From Alkanophaga liquidiphilum (GTDB lineage Archaea > Halobacteriota > Syntropharchaeia > Alkanophagales > B39-G2): a stretch of 41,460 bases of DNA. The notes under the pieces are model-generated. The model had not been told where the DNA came from, did not search any database, and was given only the letters and a program-made list of their open reading frames with translations. A program made the translations under genes and the position numbers. The stretch lies in NCBI GenBank assembly GCA_029259535.1, contig JAPHEF010000013.1, positions 1-41,460 of the forward strand, given 5' to 3'. How positions within the stretch are numbered: position 1 is the stretch's first letter; each line of letters starts with the position of its first letter. Below are positions 8,398 to 15,728 of the stretch, piece after piece.

Positions 8398-8970
8398 TTG
8401 GAGACCCTTAAAAATCTTGTGAAGGCTTTCATCGGCGAGAGTGTAGCGAGAAACCGCTATTTCATCTTCGCAAAAGTCGCAAAGGAAGAGGGCTACATCT
8501 TCATTTCCAAAGTTTTTCTGGAGACCGCAGAAAACGAGAAGGAACATGCAGAAACGCTCTTTGAACTGATTCAGGAGTTGAAAGGGGATCAGGGAACGGT
8601 CGTCGTCGAGGCGGAGGCGCCTGTAGTCTGCGGGAGTACTGCTGAGAACCTGAGGGCAGCGGTCGAGGGCGAGCATTACGAGAACTCCGAGATGTATCCT
8701 TCATTTGCTGAGGTTGCAGAGAAGGAAGGGCTAAAGGACGTAGCTGAGAGGTTGAGGGCGATTGCGAGAGCCGAAAAGAGGCATGAAGAACGTTACAGCA
8801 AGCTACTTGAAGCCGTCGAGAAAGGAACGATGTTCAAGCGGGATGTGGAGACGGAGTGGGTCTGCCTTGAGTGCGGCTACGTCCACGTCGGGAAGGAGCC
8901 GCCTGAGAAGTGTCCATCTTGCGGGCATTCGAGGGCTTACTACGTGGCGAGAGGTCTTCTGTGCATATAG
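8398..8970 (+). CDS. rbr: Rubrerythrin
   Basis: Rubrerythrin reduces hydrogen peroxide at a non-haem diiron site and takes electrons from rubredoxin. The four-helix part (1-140) supplies the iron ligands in ETAENEKEHAETLF, EHYENSEMYPSF and RAEKRHEERY. The C-terminal rubredoxin-like domain has CLECGYVHVG and CPSCG (about 155-175). Length 190 is typical. The start appears to be TTG at 8398, seven bases after the flavodoxin stop; no ATG is available before the conserved helix. It is followed by rubredoxin, its usual electron donor. Confidence 0.95.
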   Translation: METLKNLVKAFIGESVARNRYFIFAKVAKEEGYIFISKVFLETAENEKEHAETLFELIQELKGDQGTVVVEAEAPVVCGSTAENLRAAVEGEHYENSEMYPSFAEVAEKEGLKDVAERLRAIARAEKRHEERYSKLLEAVEKGTMFKRDVETEWVCLECGYVHVGKEPPEKCPSCGHSRAYYVARGLLCI

Positions 8971-8979
8971 GTGGTGAGG

Positions 8980-9144
8980 ATGGCGAAGTACAGGTGCGAG
9001 ATATGCGGCTACATTTACGACGAAGATGCGGGAGACCCTGAGGTGGGCATACCTCCGGGAACGAGGTGGGAAGACCTGCCTGAAGACTTCACCTGCCCGG
9101 TTTGCGGCGCCTCGAAGGAAGATTTTGAAAGGGTTGAGGGGTGA
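8980..9144 (+). CDS. rub: Rubredoxin
   Basis: This 54-residue electron carrier has the canonical pair of iron-binding motifs CEICGY (Cys6, Cys9) and CPVCG (Cys39, Cys42). Conserved aromatic residues YIYDEDAGDP and the loop GIPPGTRWEDLPEDF lie between them. The ATG at 8980 is preceded by GGTGGTGAGG. It lies 9 bases after rubrerythrin and 6 bases before the flavodiiron protein, so it is placed to serve both. Confidence 0.96.
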   Translation: MAKYRCEICGYIYDEDAGDPEVGIPPGTRWEDLPEDFTCPVCGASKEDFERVEG

Positions 9145-9150
9145 GCTTGA

Positions 9151-10341
9151 ATGCACCATTTGAATCCTGTGGAAGTTAGAGATGGAATTTACTGGGTAGG
9201 GGCGTTAGACTGGATGGAAAGAGACTTCCACGACTTCGACATTTGGCGTGGGACGAGTTATAATGCCTACGTGCTCCTCGACGACCACATGACGCTTGTT
9301 GACACGGTTAAGGAGAACTTCTTCAAGGAAATGCTAGAGCGCATGCATAAGGTTGCAGACCCCTCAAAAATAGAATATATCATTGCGAATCACGTTGAGA
9401 CGGACCACTCAGGAGCCCTGGCGAGGCTGAAGGAGGTCGCAAAGGACGCTGTTATCGTCTGCACCGAGAAGGGGAGAGAAGGGCTTTGTAAGCATTTCAG
9501 CTGTGAAAATTGGGAATTCAAGACCGTCAAGACGGGAGATGAATTGAAAATAGGGAAGAGAACTCTCGTCTTTCTTGAAATGCCAATGCTCCACTGGCCT
9601 GACAGCATGGCGACTTACGTGAAGGAGGAAAAGCTTTTGTTATCTAACGACGCTTTCGGGCAGCACGTCGCAAGTCTTGAGAGGTTCGATGAGGAGTTTG
9701 GCGTCGAGGAGGCGCTACGGTGGGCTAAAACATATTACGCGAACATCTTGATGCCCTTTGGGGAGCTGGTGAAAAGGAAGTTGAATGAAGTGGAAAAGCT
9801 CGGGCTGGAAATCGAGATGATTGCGCCGAGTCACGGCGTCATCTGGAGAGACCCTGCGAAAATCTTGGAGGCTTATCGAAAATGGGCGGATTTCGAGGCT
9901 GAGAACAAGCTCGTGGTCGTTTACGACACGATGTGGAGGAGCACCGAGAAGCTAGCGAGGGCGATTTCCGAGGGCGCAAGTTCGAGCGGCGTCGAAGTTA
10001 GACTTTTCCACCTGCGGAACGACTCTTGGAGCGAGATCATGACGGAGATTCTGGATGCGAAAGCGGTCGCCGTCGGCTCGCCGACGACGCACAACACGGT
10101 CTTCCCGCCTGTCGCAGGCTTCCTCGCTTACATGAGGGGCTTGAAGCCCAAACGGAAAATTGGTGTAGCCTTCGGCTCTTACGGCTGGAGTGGCGGCGCC
10201 GTCAAAGAAATCAGCAGGGTAATGGAGGAGCTGAAATTTGAGGTCTTGGAGCCTTTGCAGGTGAAGTTCAGACCAACCGCTGAGGAGCTTACAAGAGCCT
10301 TCGACCTCGGAGCACGACTCGCCGAGAAGATGCAACGATGA
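9151..10341 (+). CDS. fprA: Flavodiiron protein (FprA-type F420H2 oxidase)
   Basis: This 396-residue flavodiiron protein joins a metallo-beta-lactamase-like diiron domain to a flavodoxin domain. Iron ligands are visible in HVETDHSG (His81, Glu83, Asp85, His86), MLHWPDS (His148), SNDAFGQH (Asp167) and PSHGVIW (His228). The FMN domain begins near residue 253 (VVVYDTMWRSTEK) and contains AFGSYGWSGG. In methanogens this family reduces oxygen to water with F420H2; NO reduction is the alternative function in other lineages. The oxygen-defence context favours the former. The stop overlaps the start of the next gene (ATGA), so the two are translationally coupled. Confidence 0.94.
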   Translation: MHHLNPVEVRDGIYWVGALDWMERDFHDFDIWRGTSYNAYVLLDDHMTLVDTVKENFFKEMLERMHKVADPSKIEYIIANHVETDHSGALARLKEVAKDAVIVCTEKGREGLCKHFSCENWEFKTVKTGDELKIGKRTLVFLEMPMLHWPDSMATYVKEEKLLLSNDAFGQHVASLERFDEEFGVEEALRWAKTYYANILMPFGELVKRKLNEVEKLGLEIEMIAPSHGVIWRDPAKILEAYRKWADFEAENKLVVVYDTMWRSTEKLARAISEGASSSGVEVRLFHLRNDSWSEIMTEILDAKAVAVGSPTTHNTVFPPVAGFLAYMRGLKPKRKIGVAFGSYGWSGGAVKEISRVMEELKFEVLEPLQVKFRPTAEELTRAFDLGARLAEKMQR

Positions 10342-10922
10342 TTGTGGGCATTTGCGGAAGCCCAAGGCGGAAAGCGACGGAGTTCGTGCTCAGGGAAGCT
10401 CTGAAAATGCTTGAGGAGCAGGGCTTCCCCACCAAATTTTTTACGGTTAGAGGTAAAGAAATCAACTTCTGCCAGCACTGCGACTTCTGCCTCAAAAATA
10501 AACGTTGTAAAATTGAAGATGACGTCCAAGAGCTTTACCGCTTGCTTAAAGAGGCTAAGGGGATTGTCATCGCGACGCCGGTTTACAATGGTGGGGTCAG
10601 CGCACAGACGAAAGCTTTAATGGACAGGTGCAGGGCTTTAGTCGCCGCCGACGCCAACTTCTTCAGAGGAAAGGTTGGAATGGCGATCGCTGTTGGCGGA
10701 GACCGAATCGGCGGGCAGGAGCTCGCTTTGCAGCAAATTCTGACGTTTTACGTGCTTAATGGCGTGATGCCTGTAAGCGGCGGGGCGTTCGGAGCGAACC
10801 TCGGCGCAACTTTTTGGTCGAAAGATACGCTTGAGGGCGTGAAGGAGGACGAGGAGGGCTTCAGAAGCTTGAGGAAAACGGTAAGAAGGTTTGTTGAACT
10901 TTTGCGCGAGCTTGAGGGGTGA
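10338..10922 (+). CDS. Iron-sulfur flavoprotein (Isf family)
   Basis: This 194-residue NADPH-dependent-FMN-reductase-fold protein carries a compact cluster motif C-x2-C-x2-C-x5-C (Cys45, 48, 51, 57 in FCQHCDFCLKNKRC), the signature of archaeal Isf. The flavin loop GSPRRKATE is at residues 8-16 and TPVYNGGVSAQTKALMDR is the second flavin contact. Characterised Isf proteins accept electrons from ferredoxin and can reduce oxygen or peroxide. It overlaps fprA by four bases and is followed after three bases by AfpA, so it is probably part of the same electron chain. Confidence 0.93.
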   Translation: MIVGICGSPRRKATEFVLREALKMLEEQGFPTKFFTVRGKEINFCQHCDFCLKNKRCKIEDDVQELYRLLKEAKGIVIATPVYNGGVSAQTKALMDRCRALVAADANFFRGKVGMAIAVGGDRIGGQELALQQILTFYVLNGVMPVSGGAFGANLGATFWSKDTLEGVKEDEEGFRSLRKTVRRFVELLRELEG

Positions 10923-10925
10923 GGA

Positions 10926-11555
10926 ATGGAAAAGAAAAAAGTAGCATGGGGCATCACGGGCAGTGGAGATAGGCTGATTGAAACGGTCGAGGTGATGAAA
11001 GAGGTCAAAAGGGAGTACGAGGATGAAGTCGAGGTTAAGGTATATCTCTCGAAGGCGGGAGAGCTGGTTGTGAAATACTATAAGCTTCTAAACGACTTAA
11101 ACGAGAATTTTGGCAAGATTTTCGTCGAAAAGGGTCCGAACTCGCCGTTCTTGGCGGGACAGCTTCAGACTGGGAAGTTCGAGTTCTTGCTGATTGCTCC
11201 AGCGACGTCGAACTCCGTCGCAAAGATTTCTCTCGGCGTCGCCGACTCTCTGCTCTCTAACTCCACCATCATGGCGTTGAAAGCCTTCGTCCCTGTTTAT
11301 ATCATGCCCTCTGACTACCAAGAGGGCACCATCATCACAAAGCTCCCAGACGGCAGAGATCTTCGCCTTAGAATCCGAAAGGAAGACGTGGAGCACGTGC
11401 GGAAGCTTGCGGGCATGGACGGCGTTTTCATCCTTGAGAAACCGAAAGACATCCTCAAAGTTTTTGAAAAACATTTCAAAAGCGAGAGGGCTAAACCCTA
11501 CTCTCTATCGAGAGAAGAGGCTCCGTCTTTCTGGAGTTCGCATGAAACCCTCTGA
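10926..11555 (+). CDS. afpA: Archaeoflavoprotein AfpA
   Basis: This 209-residue flavoprotein belongs to the flavoprotein/DmrB-like fold family named after the Archaeoglobus AfpA. Visible features are the N-terminal AWGITGSGDRL nucleotide loop, LLIAPATSNSVAKISLGVADSLLSN in the middle, and VPVYIMPSDYQEG. In Archaeoglobus AfpA receives electrons from ferredoxin and its gene sits next to an Isf gene, the same order as here. The last about 20 residues (SLSREEAPSFWSSHETL) are less typical and may reflect a short natural extension. Confidence 0.88.
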   Translation: MEKKKVAWGITGSGDRLIETVEVMKEVKREYEDEVEVKVYLSKAGELVVKYYKLLNDLNENFGKIFVEKGPNSPFLAGQLQTGKFEFLLIAPATSNSVAKISLGVADSLLSNSTIMALKAFVPVYIMPSDYQEGTIITKLPDGRDLRLRIRKEDVEHVRKLAGMDGVFILEKPKDILKVFEKHFKSERAKPYSLSREEAPSFWSSHETL

Positions 11556-11844
11556 GTGCTATGATGCGCTTTCCATTCAGCACACTAACGACACGAACAA
11601 TACGTTAACGGCTACGTCGTGCTTCGTTTCCACGAACGAAGCTGAACTGTTTATCTCCGACAATGGCATCATATGGAAATATCAAAACTTAAAAAGGATG
11701 AACGAGGCTGTTGAGTTTGAGCTGTGGGAAACGAACGGTCTCAACGCTACGAGAGGCGTCGTTGCTGAGAAGGTGGATTTCCTGAGGAGAAGTCTAAGCT
11801 TGACCGTGGGCGAAGTGCGACGGTTCCAAGGATTAAAGAAATAA
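11542..11844 (+). CDS. Small hypothetical protein after afpA (uncertain)
   Basis: An ATG at 11542, inside the last codons of afpA, opens a 100-codon frame beginning MKPSECYDALSIQHTND and ending VGEVRRFQGLKK. I recognise no family. The composition is protein-like (mixed charged and hydrophobic residues, ending in a basic helix), but there is no clear ribosome binding site and the 14-base overlap is the only link to the operon. The frame stays open further upstream to 11407 inside afpA, where it is clearly a shadow. It could be a real last gene of the operon or chance. Confidence 0.35.
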   Translation: MKPSECYDALSIQHTNDTNNTLTATSCFVSTNEAELFISDNGIIWKYQNLKRMNEAVEFELWETNGLNATRGVVAEKVDFLRRSLSLTVGEVRRFQGLKK

Positions 11845-11883
11845 ACAGTGAGAAGATAAAAGCAACCGGAAGTTTCATATATG

Positions 11884-11899
11884 ATGAATATATATTCAT
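11884..11899. promoter_or_regulatory. Perfect 16-base palindrome in front of the DUF134 gene
   Basis: ATGAATATATATTCAT reads identically on both strands and ends 10 bases before the ATG at 11910. It overlaps the AT-rich promoter and the GGTGGG ribosome binding site lies directly behind it. It is a plausible operator for the helix-turn-helix protein encoded next, but its AT content means it could also be only a TATA region. Confidence 0.45.
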
Positions 11900-11909
11900 T
11901 GGTGGGAAA

Positions 11910-12251
11910 ATGCCAAGGCGGCGGTGCCGTTTCGTGGGCTTCCAGCCGGGTTTCAGCTACTTCCAGCCCGTCGGGGCTATGATGGGCGAGGTCGTATTGA
12001 AAGTAGAAGAGCTGGAGAGCTTACGACTAAAGGATTTGCTTGGGCTTGAGCAGAGTGAGGCTGCGAAGGAGATGGGCATCTCGCAGCCCACGTTCCATAG
12101 AATATTAAAAGAGGCTCGTAGGAAGGTTGCGGATGCCCTCGTCAACGGCAAAGCTCTCAGAATCGAGGGCGGCGACTACGTGCTCAAGACTGCGGCGTGG
12201 GGCGTTCCGCCGTGTAGACGCAGGAGACGAGGACCGCCGTGGCAGCCTTAG
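11910..12251 (+). CDS. DUF134 (UPF0251) helix-turn-helix protein
   Basis: This 113-residue protein has the DUF134 layout. A basic N-terminus (MPRRRCRFVGFQPGFSYFQP) is followed by EVVLKVEELESLRLKDLLGL. The helix-turn-helix is QSEAAKEMGISQPTFHRILKEARRKVADAL, with ALRIEGGDY behind it. The C-terminus is unusually basic (PPCRRRRRGPPWQP). It is presumed to bind DNA; the target is unknown for the family. GGTGGG precedes the ATG. The ATPase gene starts about 12 bases after the stop and is probably cotranscribed, a neighbourhood often seen for this family with Mrp/NifX-type iron-sulfur proteins. Confidence 0.9.
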   Translation: MPRRRCRFVGFQPGFSYFQPVGAMMGEVVLKVEELESLRLKDLLGLEQSEAAKEMGISQPTFHRILKEARRKVADALVNGKALRIEGGDYVLKTAAWGVPPCRRRRRGPPWQP

Positions 12252-12263
12252 GTGGTGGTGGCG

Positions 12264-13511
12264 ATGGAAGAAGCCCGTAAAGAAATAGAGAAAAAGATGG
12301 AGAAAATAAGGCATAAAATCGTAGTGATAAGTGGAAAGGGTGGCGTGGGTAAGACGACGGTTGCCGTTAATCTTGCGGTCTCACTTGCGAGGAAGGGTTT
12401 GCGGGTCGGGCTTCTCGACGCCGACTTGCATGGTCCGAACGTGCCAAAGATGCTTGGCGTCGAAGATGAACGTCCGACTGTGGAAAACAACGAGGTCGTC
12501 CCTGTGGAGTCGCAATACGGTGTCAAAGTCATGTCCGTAGGCTTTTTGCTCTCAAGTAAAGACTCGCCTGTAATCTGGCGGGGTCCCCTGAAAGCGACTG
12601 CAATTCGGCAGTTCCTCAGCGATGTTCGCTGGGGTGAGCTTGATTATCTCATCGTGGACCTGCCGCCGGGCTGCTTGTCCAGCAACACTCGAATACTCAC
12701 GCCGCGCGGTCAATTCCGCATTTCTGAAGCCAAGGCTGGCGTCCCTGTATATTGCTTTGACGGCGAGCGTGTTATGAGCCGCCGAATTTTGGACGTCATC
12801 CCGCAGGGCGTCGCCACTATTTTCGAGCTTAAGACCGAAAATCACAGCATTAAAGGCACAGCAAACCACCCCATCCTCGTCGCTGAGGATGGACACCTTT
12901 CTTGGAAGAAACTTCTGGAAGTCAAGCCCGGAAACGTCGTCCTCGTATTCGAGACGGACGCCGCCTTCGAGCGGCAACCCGCATCGCTGCCGCTGAGCTT
13001 TGAAACCGTTGTCAGCATCAGCGCTGCCGGCGTCGATGAGGTTTACGACCTTAGAGTCGAGGGGGGGAACTTCATTGCCAATGGCTTCGTCGTGCACAAT
13101 ACTGGCGACGAGCCGCTAAGCGTTGCGCAGCTCATCCCGAAAATCAGCGGTGCTATCATAGTCACGACGCCGCAGGACGTCGCCCTTCTGGATTCAAGGA
13201 AGGCTGTGGTCTTCGCCTCGCAGCTGAACATGCCTGTTGTGGGCATCGTAGAGAACATGAGCGGTTTCATCTGTCCGAACTGCGGCGCCCGCTTTTTCCC
13301 GTTTAAGGTCGGTGGCGGGCGTAGGGCGGCGGTGGAGCTCGGCGTCCCGTTCCTCGGAAGCATTCCCTTAGAGCCTCAAATCGTGGAATCTGGCGATGCC
13401 GGCGCCCCCTTCGTCGTGAAAAACGTTGAGGCTGCCAAGGCATTTGAGGAAATCGTAAAGAGAGTTAGAGAATTTTTGGGAGACGAGGAAAGCAGCTGTG
13501 TGAGCAAATAG
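12264..13511 (+). CDS. Mrp/Nbp35-family Fe-S cluster carrier ATPase, interrupted by a mini-intein
   Basis: This is a P-loop ATPase of the Mrp/Nbp35/ApbC group, which carries and transfers iron-sulfur clusters. The deviant Walker A GKGGVGKTT is near residue 25. DADLHGPNVPKMLG is the switch I region and MSGFICPNCG holds the CxxC that bridges a cluster between subunits. The conserved LIVDLPPG-TGDEPLS block is split by an in-frame insertion of 143 codons (12672-13100) with intein features; without it the protein would be about 272 residues, normal for the family. Three GTG codons precede the ATG at 12264 in frame. I prefer the ATG because GGTGGTGG then serves as ribosome binding site. Confidence 0.94.
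   Translation: MEEARKEIEKKMEKIRHKIVVISGKGGVGKTTVAVNLAVSLARKGLRVGLLDADLHGPNVPKMLGVEDERPTVENNEVVPVESQYGVKVMSVGFLLSSKDSPVIWRGPLKATAIRQFLSDVRWGELDYLIVDLPPGCLSSNTRILTPRGQFRISEAKAGVPVYCFDGERVMSRRILDVIPQGVATIFELKTENHSIKGTANHPILVAEDGHLSWKKLLEVKPGNVVLVFETDAAFERQPASLPLSFETVVSISAAGVDEVYDLRVEGGNFIANGFVVHNTGDEPLSVAQLIPKISGAIIVTTPQDVALLDSRKAVVFASQLNMPVVGIVENMSGFICPNCGARFFPFKVGGGRRAAVELGVPFLGSIPLEPQIVESGDAGAPFVVKNVEAAKAFEEIVKRVREFLGDEESSCVSK
12672..13100 (+). other. Mini-intein in the Mrp/Nbp35 ATPase
   Basis: The inserted segment begins with the nucleophile Cys (CLSSNTRILTPRGQF, block A). It has the block B sequence KGTANHPILV with the TxxH motif, and ends in a typical block F/G (VYDLRVEGGNFIANGFVVHN), with penultimate His, terminal Asn and Thr as the first extein residue. 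At 143 residues it leaves no room for a LAGLIDADG homing endonuclease, so it is a mini-intein. It lies exactly between PPG and TGDEPLS, a catalytic motif of the ATPase, so the enzyme must be spliced to function. All splicing residues visible by eye are intact. Confidence 0.93.
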
Positions 13512-13513
13512 AG

Positions 13514-14200
13514 ATGCTGAGCATAACCGTTGTTTACGACAACCACAAGTGCGCAAGCGGATTGACGCCACGCTGGGGGTTCTCGTGCTTTTTAGTGGTT
13601 AAGGCGCATGGTGATGCCCGCAGGCTTCTTTTCGACACGGGCGGCGACGGTGCTACGCTTTTGGAAAACATGCAGAAGCTCGGAGTGGACGTAAAAAGCG
13701 TGGACGCCGTGGTCATCTCGCACGCGCACGGCGATCACACCGGCGGCTTGCATGCAGTCCTTGAAAAGAACCCCTTCGCTACTGTTTACAGCCCTTCAAA
13801 GTTCAGGTTGCGGGCTGTAGAGAAGGAAGTAAAGTTCATCATCGTTGAAGAGCGGACGGAGCTCTTCAACGCCGTTTACAGCACTGGCGCCCTCGGCGGC
13901 TTTATAAAAGAGCAAGCTTTGGTCATACAAACCGAAAAGGGCAACGTCGTTATAACAGGCTGTGCACATCCCGGCATCGTCAAGATTTTAAAAGTGGTAA
14001 AAAAGGGTTTTGGGGACGTGTATCTCGTGCTCGGCGGATTCCACATGCCGAAAAGCGGCGTGTCTGAGGAATTCAAGCAACTTGGCGTCGTCAAAGTTGC
14101 GCCGTGCCACTGCACAGGCATCGCAGCCTCCAAAGAACTTGAAACGGCGTTCGGCTCGAACTTTCTAAAATGTGGCGTCGGGGCGAGAATACAAATGTAA
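13514..14200 (+). CDS. Metallo-beta-lactamase-fold hydrolase (COG1237-like)
   Basis: This 228-residue protein has the metal motif SHAHGDHTGGL. A second metal region is TGCAHPGIVKIL, and GGFHMPKSG and APCHCTGIAASKEL near the end are characteristic of the group often annotated as dihydropterin ribofuranosyl-aminobenzene phosphate synthase. That name is not well supported experimentally, so I only assign the fold and group. The ATG at 13514 follows the ATPase stop by two bases, suggesting cotranscription. It is the last gene before the ribosomal protein promoter. Confidence 0.85.
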   Translation: MLSITVVYDNHKCASGLTPRWGFSCFLVVKAHGDARRLLFDTGGDGATLLENMQKLGVDVKSVDAVVISHAHGDHTGGLHAVLEKNPFATVYSPSKFRLRAVEKEVKFIIVEERTELFNAVYSTGALGGFIKEQALVIQTEKGNVVITGCAHPGIVKILKVVKKGFGDVYLVLGGFHMPKSGVSEEFKQLGVVKVAPCHCTGIAASKELETAFGSNFLKCGVGARIQM

Positions 14201-14255
14201 GGCGACAAATGTAAGGCGGAGACTCCGTATGTTACGGCTAAGCCGCATCGCAAGA

Positions 14256-14271
14256 AAATTTAAATTTAAAT
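14256..14271 (+). promoter_or_regulatory. TATA region of the ribosomal protein operon
   Basis: The AT-rich tract AATTTAAATTTAAAT is centred about 27 bases before the uL23 ATG, with no Shine-Dalgarno in between. This suggests a leaderless transcript starting at or near the ATG. It supports the idea that the operon begins at uL23 in this genome. Confidence 0.55.
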
Positions 14272-14292
14272 GCCCGCATTTCTATTTACAGC

Positions 14293-14544
14293 ATGGTCAT
14301 AAAGCATCTCGTAGCGAGTGAGAAAGCAGCCACCATGATAGAGGCGGAGAACAAGCTGCAGTTCATCGTTGACATTAATGCCAACAAAACGCAAATAAAA
14401 GAAGAGGTGGAGCAGAGATTCGGCGCGAGGGTCCGTAACGTAAGGACAATGGTAACCCCGAAAGGCGAGAAAAAGGCGATTGTGCAATTTGAAGAAGAGG
14501 GGAAAGCGAGAGAGATAGCAACGACTCTTGGCATACTCAGTTGA
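14293..14544 (+). CDS. rpl23: Ribosomal protein uL23
   Basis: uL23 binds 23S rRNA near the exit tunnel and docks the signal recognition particle. The 83-residue protein shows the family sequence HLVASEKAATMIEAENKLQFIVD, NKTQIKEEVEQRFGARVRNVRTM and TPKGEKKAIVQF. It is the first gene of the cluster here; in most archaea L3 and L4 stand in front of it, but a metallohydrolase gene and a promoter are found instead. Confidence 0.97.
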   Translation: MVIKHLVASEKAATMIEAENKLQFIVDINANKTQIKEEVEQRFGARVRNVRTMVTPKGEKKAIVQFEEEGKAREIATTLGILS

Positions 14545-14553
14545 GGTGTAGAA

Positions 14554-15273
14554 ATGGGTAAGAGACTAATATCACAGAACAGAGGGAAGGGGACTCCCAC
14601 ATACAGGGCGCCGCCCCGCAGGAAAGCGGACTTAACGCATTTAAAAGTGGAAGCCGGACGGACGATAACGTGCGTGCTCACAGAAATCGTGCACGACTCT
14701 GCGAGGAACGCTCCGATTGGCAAGGTGAGAGTGGACAGCAAGGAAAAATACATTCTCATACCGGAGGGAGTTGCCATCGGCGATGAGCTCGCATACGGCG
14801 ACGCCGCCGAGCCCAAGATAGGAAACACGCTGCCCCTCGGCAACATCCCTGAGGGGTTCCCTGTCTGCAATATAGAAATACGACGGGACGACGGCGGGAA
14901 GCTCGTGCGAGCCTCAGGGAGCTATGCGACTATCATCTCCCACGAGGGCGACAGAACGCTCGTCCAGCTGCCCAGCGGCGTGAAGAAGTGGTTCGACTCA
15001 CGATGCTTAGCGACCGTCGGCGTCGTCGCCGGCGGCGGCAGGACCGAGAAGCCCTTCGTGAAGGCAGGCAAGAAATACCACAAGATGAAGGCGAAGGCTG
15101 CAAAGTGGCCACGCACGAGCGCTGTTGCGATGAACCCCATAGACCATCCCTTCGGCGGCGGCAAGCACCAGCACGTCGGACGCCCGAAGACCGTCGCTCG
15201 TGGAGCGCCGCCCGGACGCAAAGTCGGGAGCATCGCCGCACGCCGAACTGGGCGGGGGAAGCGTAAAAAGTAA
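14554..15273 (+). CDS. rpl2: Ribosomal protein uL2
   Basis: uL2 lies at the peptidyl transferase region and is needed for subunit joining. The 239-residue protein has the basic N-terminus MGKRLISQNRGKGTPTYRAP. The central SH3-like barrel ends in GVKKWFDSRCLATVG, and the universally conserved loop AVAMNPIDHPFGGGKHQHVG includes the histidine known to be important in the large subunit. The C-terminal tail is basic (RRTGRGKRKK). It follows uL23 by nine bases. Confidence 0.98.
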   Translation: MGKRLISQNRGKGTPTYRAPPRRKADLTHLKVEAGRTITCVLTEIVHDSARNAPIGKVRVDSKEKYILIPEGVAIGDELAYGDAAEPKIGNTLPLGNIPEGFPVCNIEIRRDDGGKLVRASGSYATIISHEGDRTLVQLPSGVKKWFDSRCLATVGVVAGGGRTEKPFVKAGKKYHKMKAKAAKWPRTSAVAMNPIDHPFGGGKHQHVGRPKTVARGAPPGRKVGSIAARRTGRGKRKK

Positions 15274-15300
15274 AATAATGGTAACGAAAAGTGAAGTGAG

Positions 15301-15714
15301 ATGGCGAAGAAGAGGAAGAAGAAAGTTAAACCGAAGAAGGTAGAGGAATTCGTTTATCGAGGCTATACGTTCGCAAAGCTCCGCAAGATGGGGTTTGAGG
15401 AGTTTGCGGAGTTGCTACCGGCAAGGCAACGCAGAAAGCTTCGGCGTGGACTTAGAGAGGAAGAGAAGAAGCTGCTGGAGAGATTAAAAAAGAAGGACAC
15501 GGTGCGGACGCATCTTCGGGACATGATAGTGCTGCCGCAGATGGTAGGGAAGACTATCGGAATACACAACGGGAAGACGTTCCAGTATGTGGAGATAAAG
15601 CCGGAGATGGTAGGGCATTACCTCGGAGAGTTCGCACTCACACGCAAAAGAGTCGTGCATGGCACTGCAGGCGTCGGCGCCACGAGGTCTTCGAAATATG
15701 TGCCGCTGAAGTGA
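15301..15714 (+). CDS. rps19: Ribosomal protein uS19
   Basis: uS19 sits in the head of the small subunit and contacts tRNA and uS13. The 137-residue archaeal form has an N-terminal lysine-rich extension (MAKKRKKKVKPKK) before the conserved EFVYRGYTFAKLRKMGFEEFA. The core follows with THLRDMIVLPQMVGKTIGIHNGK and GHYLGEFALTRKRVVHG. GTGAAGTGAG precedes the ATG. Confidence 0.98.
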   Translation: MAKKRKKKVKPKKVEEFVYRGYTFAKLRKMGFEEFAELLPARQRRKLRRGLREEEKKLLERLKKKDTVRTHLRDMIVLPQMVGKTIGIHNGKTFQYVEIKPEMVGHYLGEFALTRKRVVHGTAGVGATRSSKYVPLK

Positions 15715-15728
15715 CGTGAGTGAGGCGT

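Noticed and set aside
11407..11541. Longer form of the small gene after afpA
   Set aside because: The part upstream of 11542 lies entirely inside the well-conserved end of afpA in another frame.
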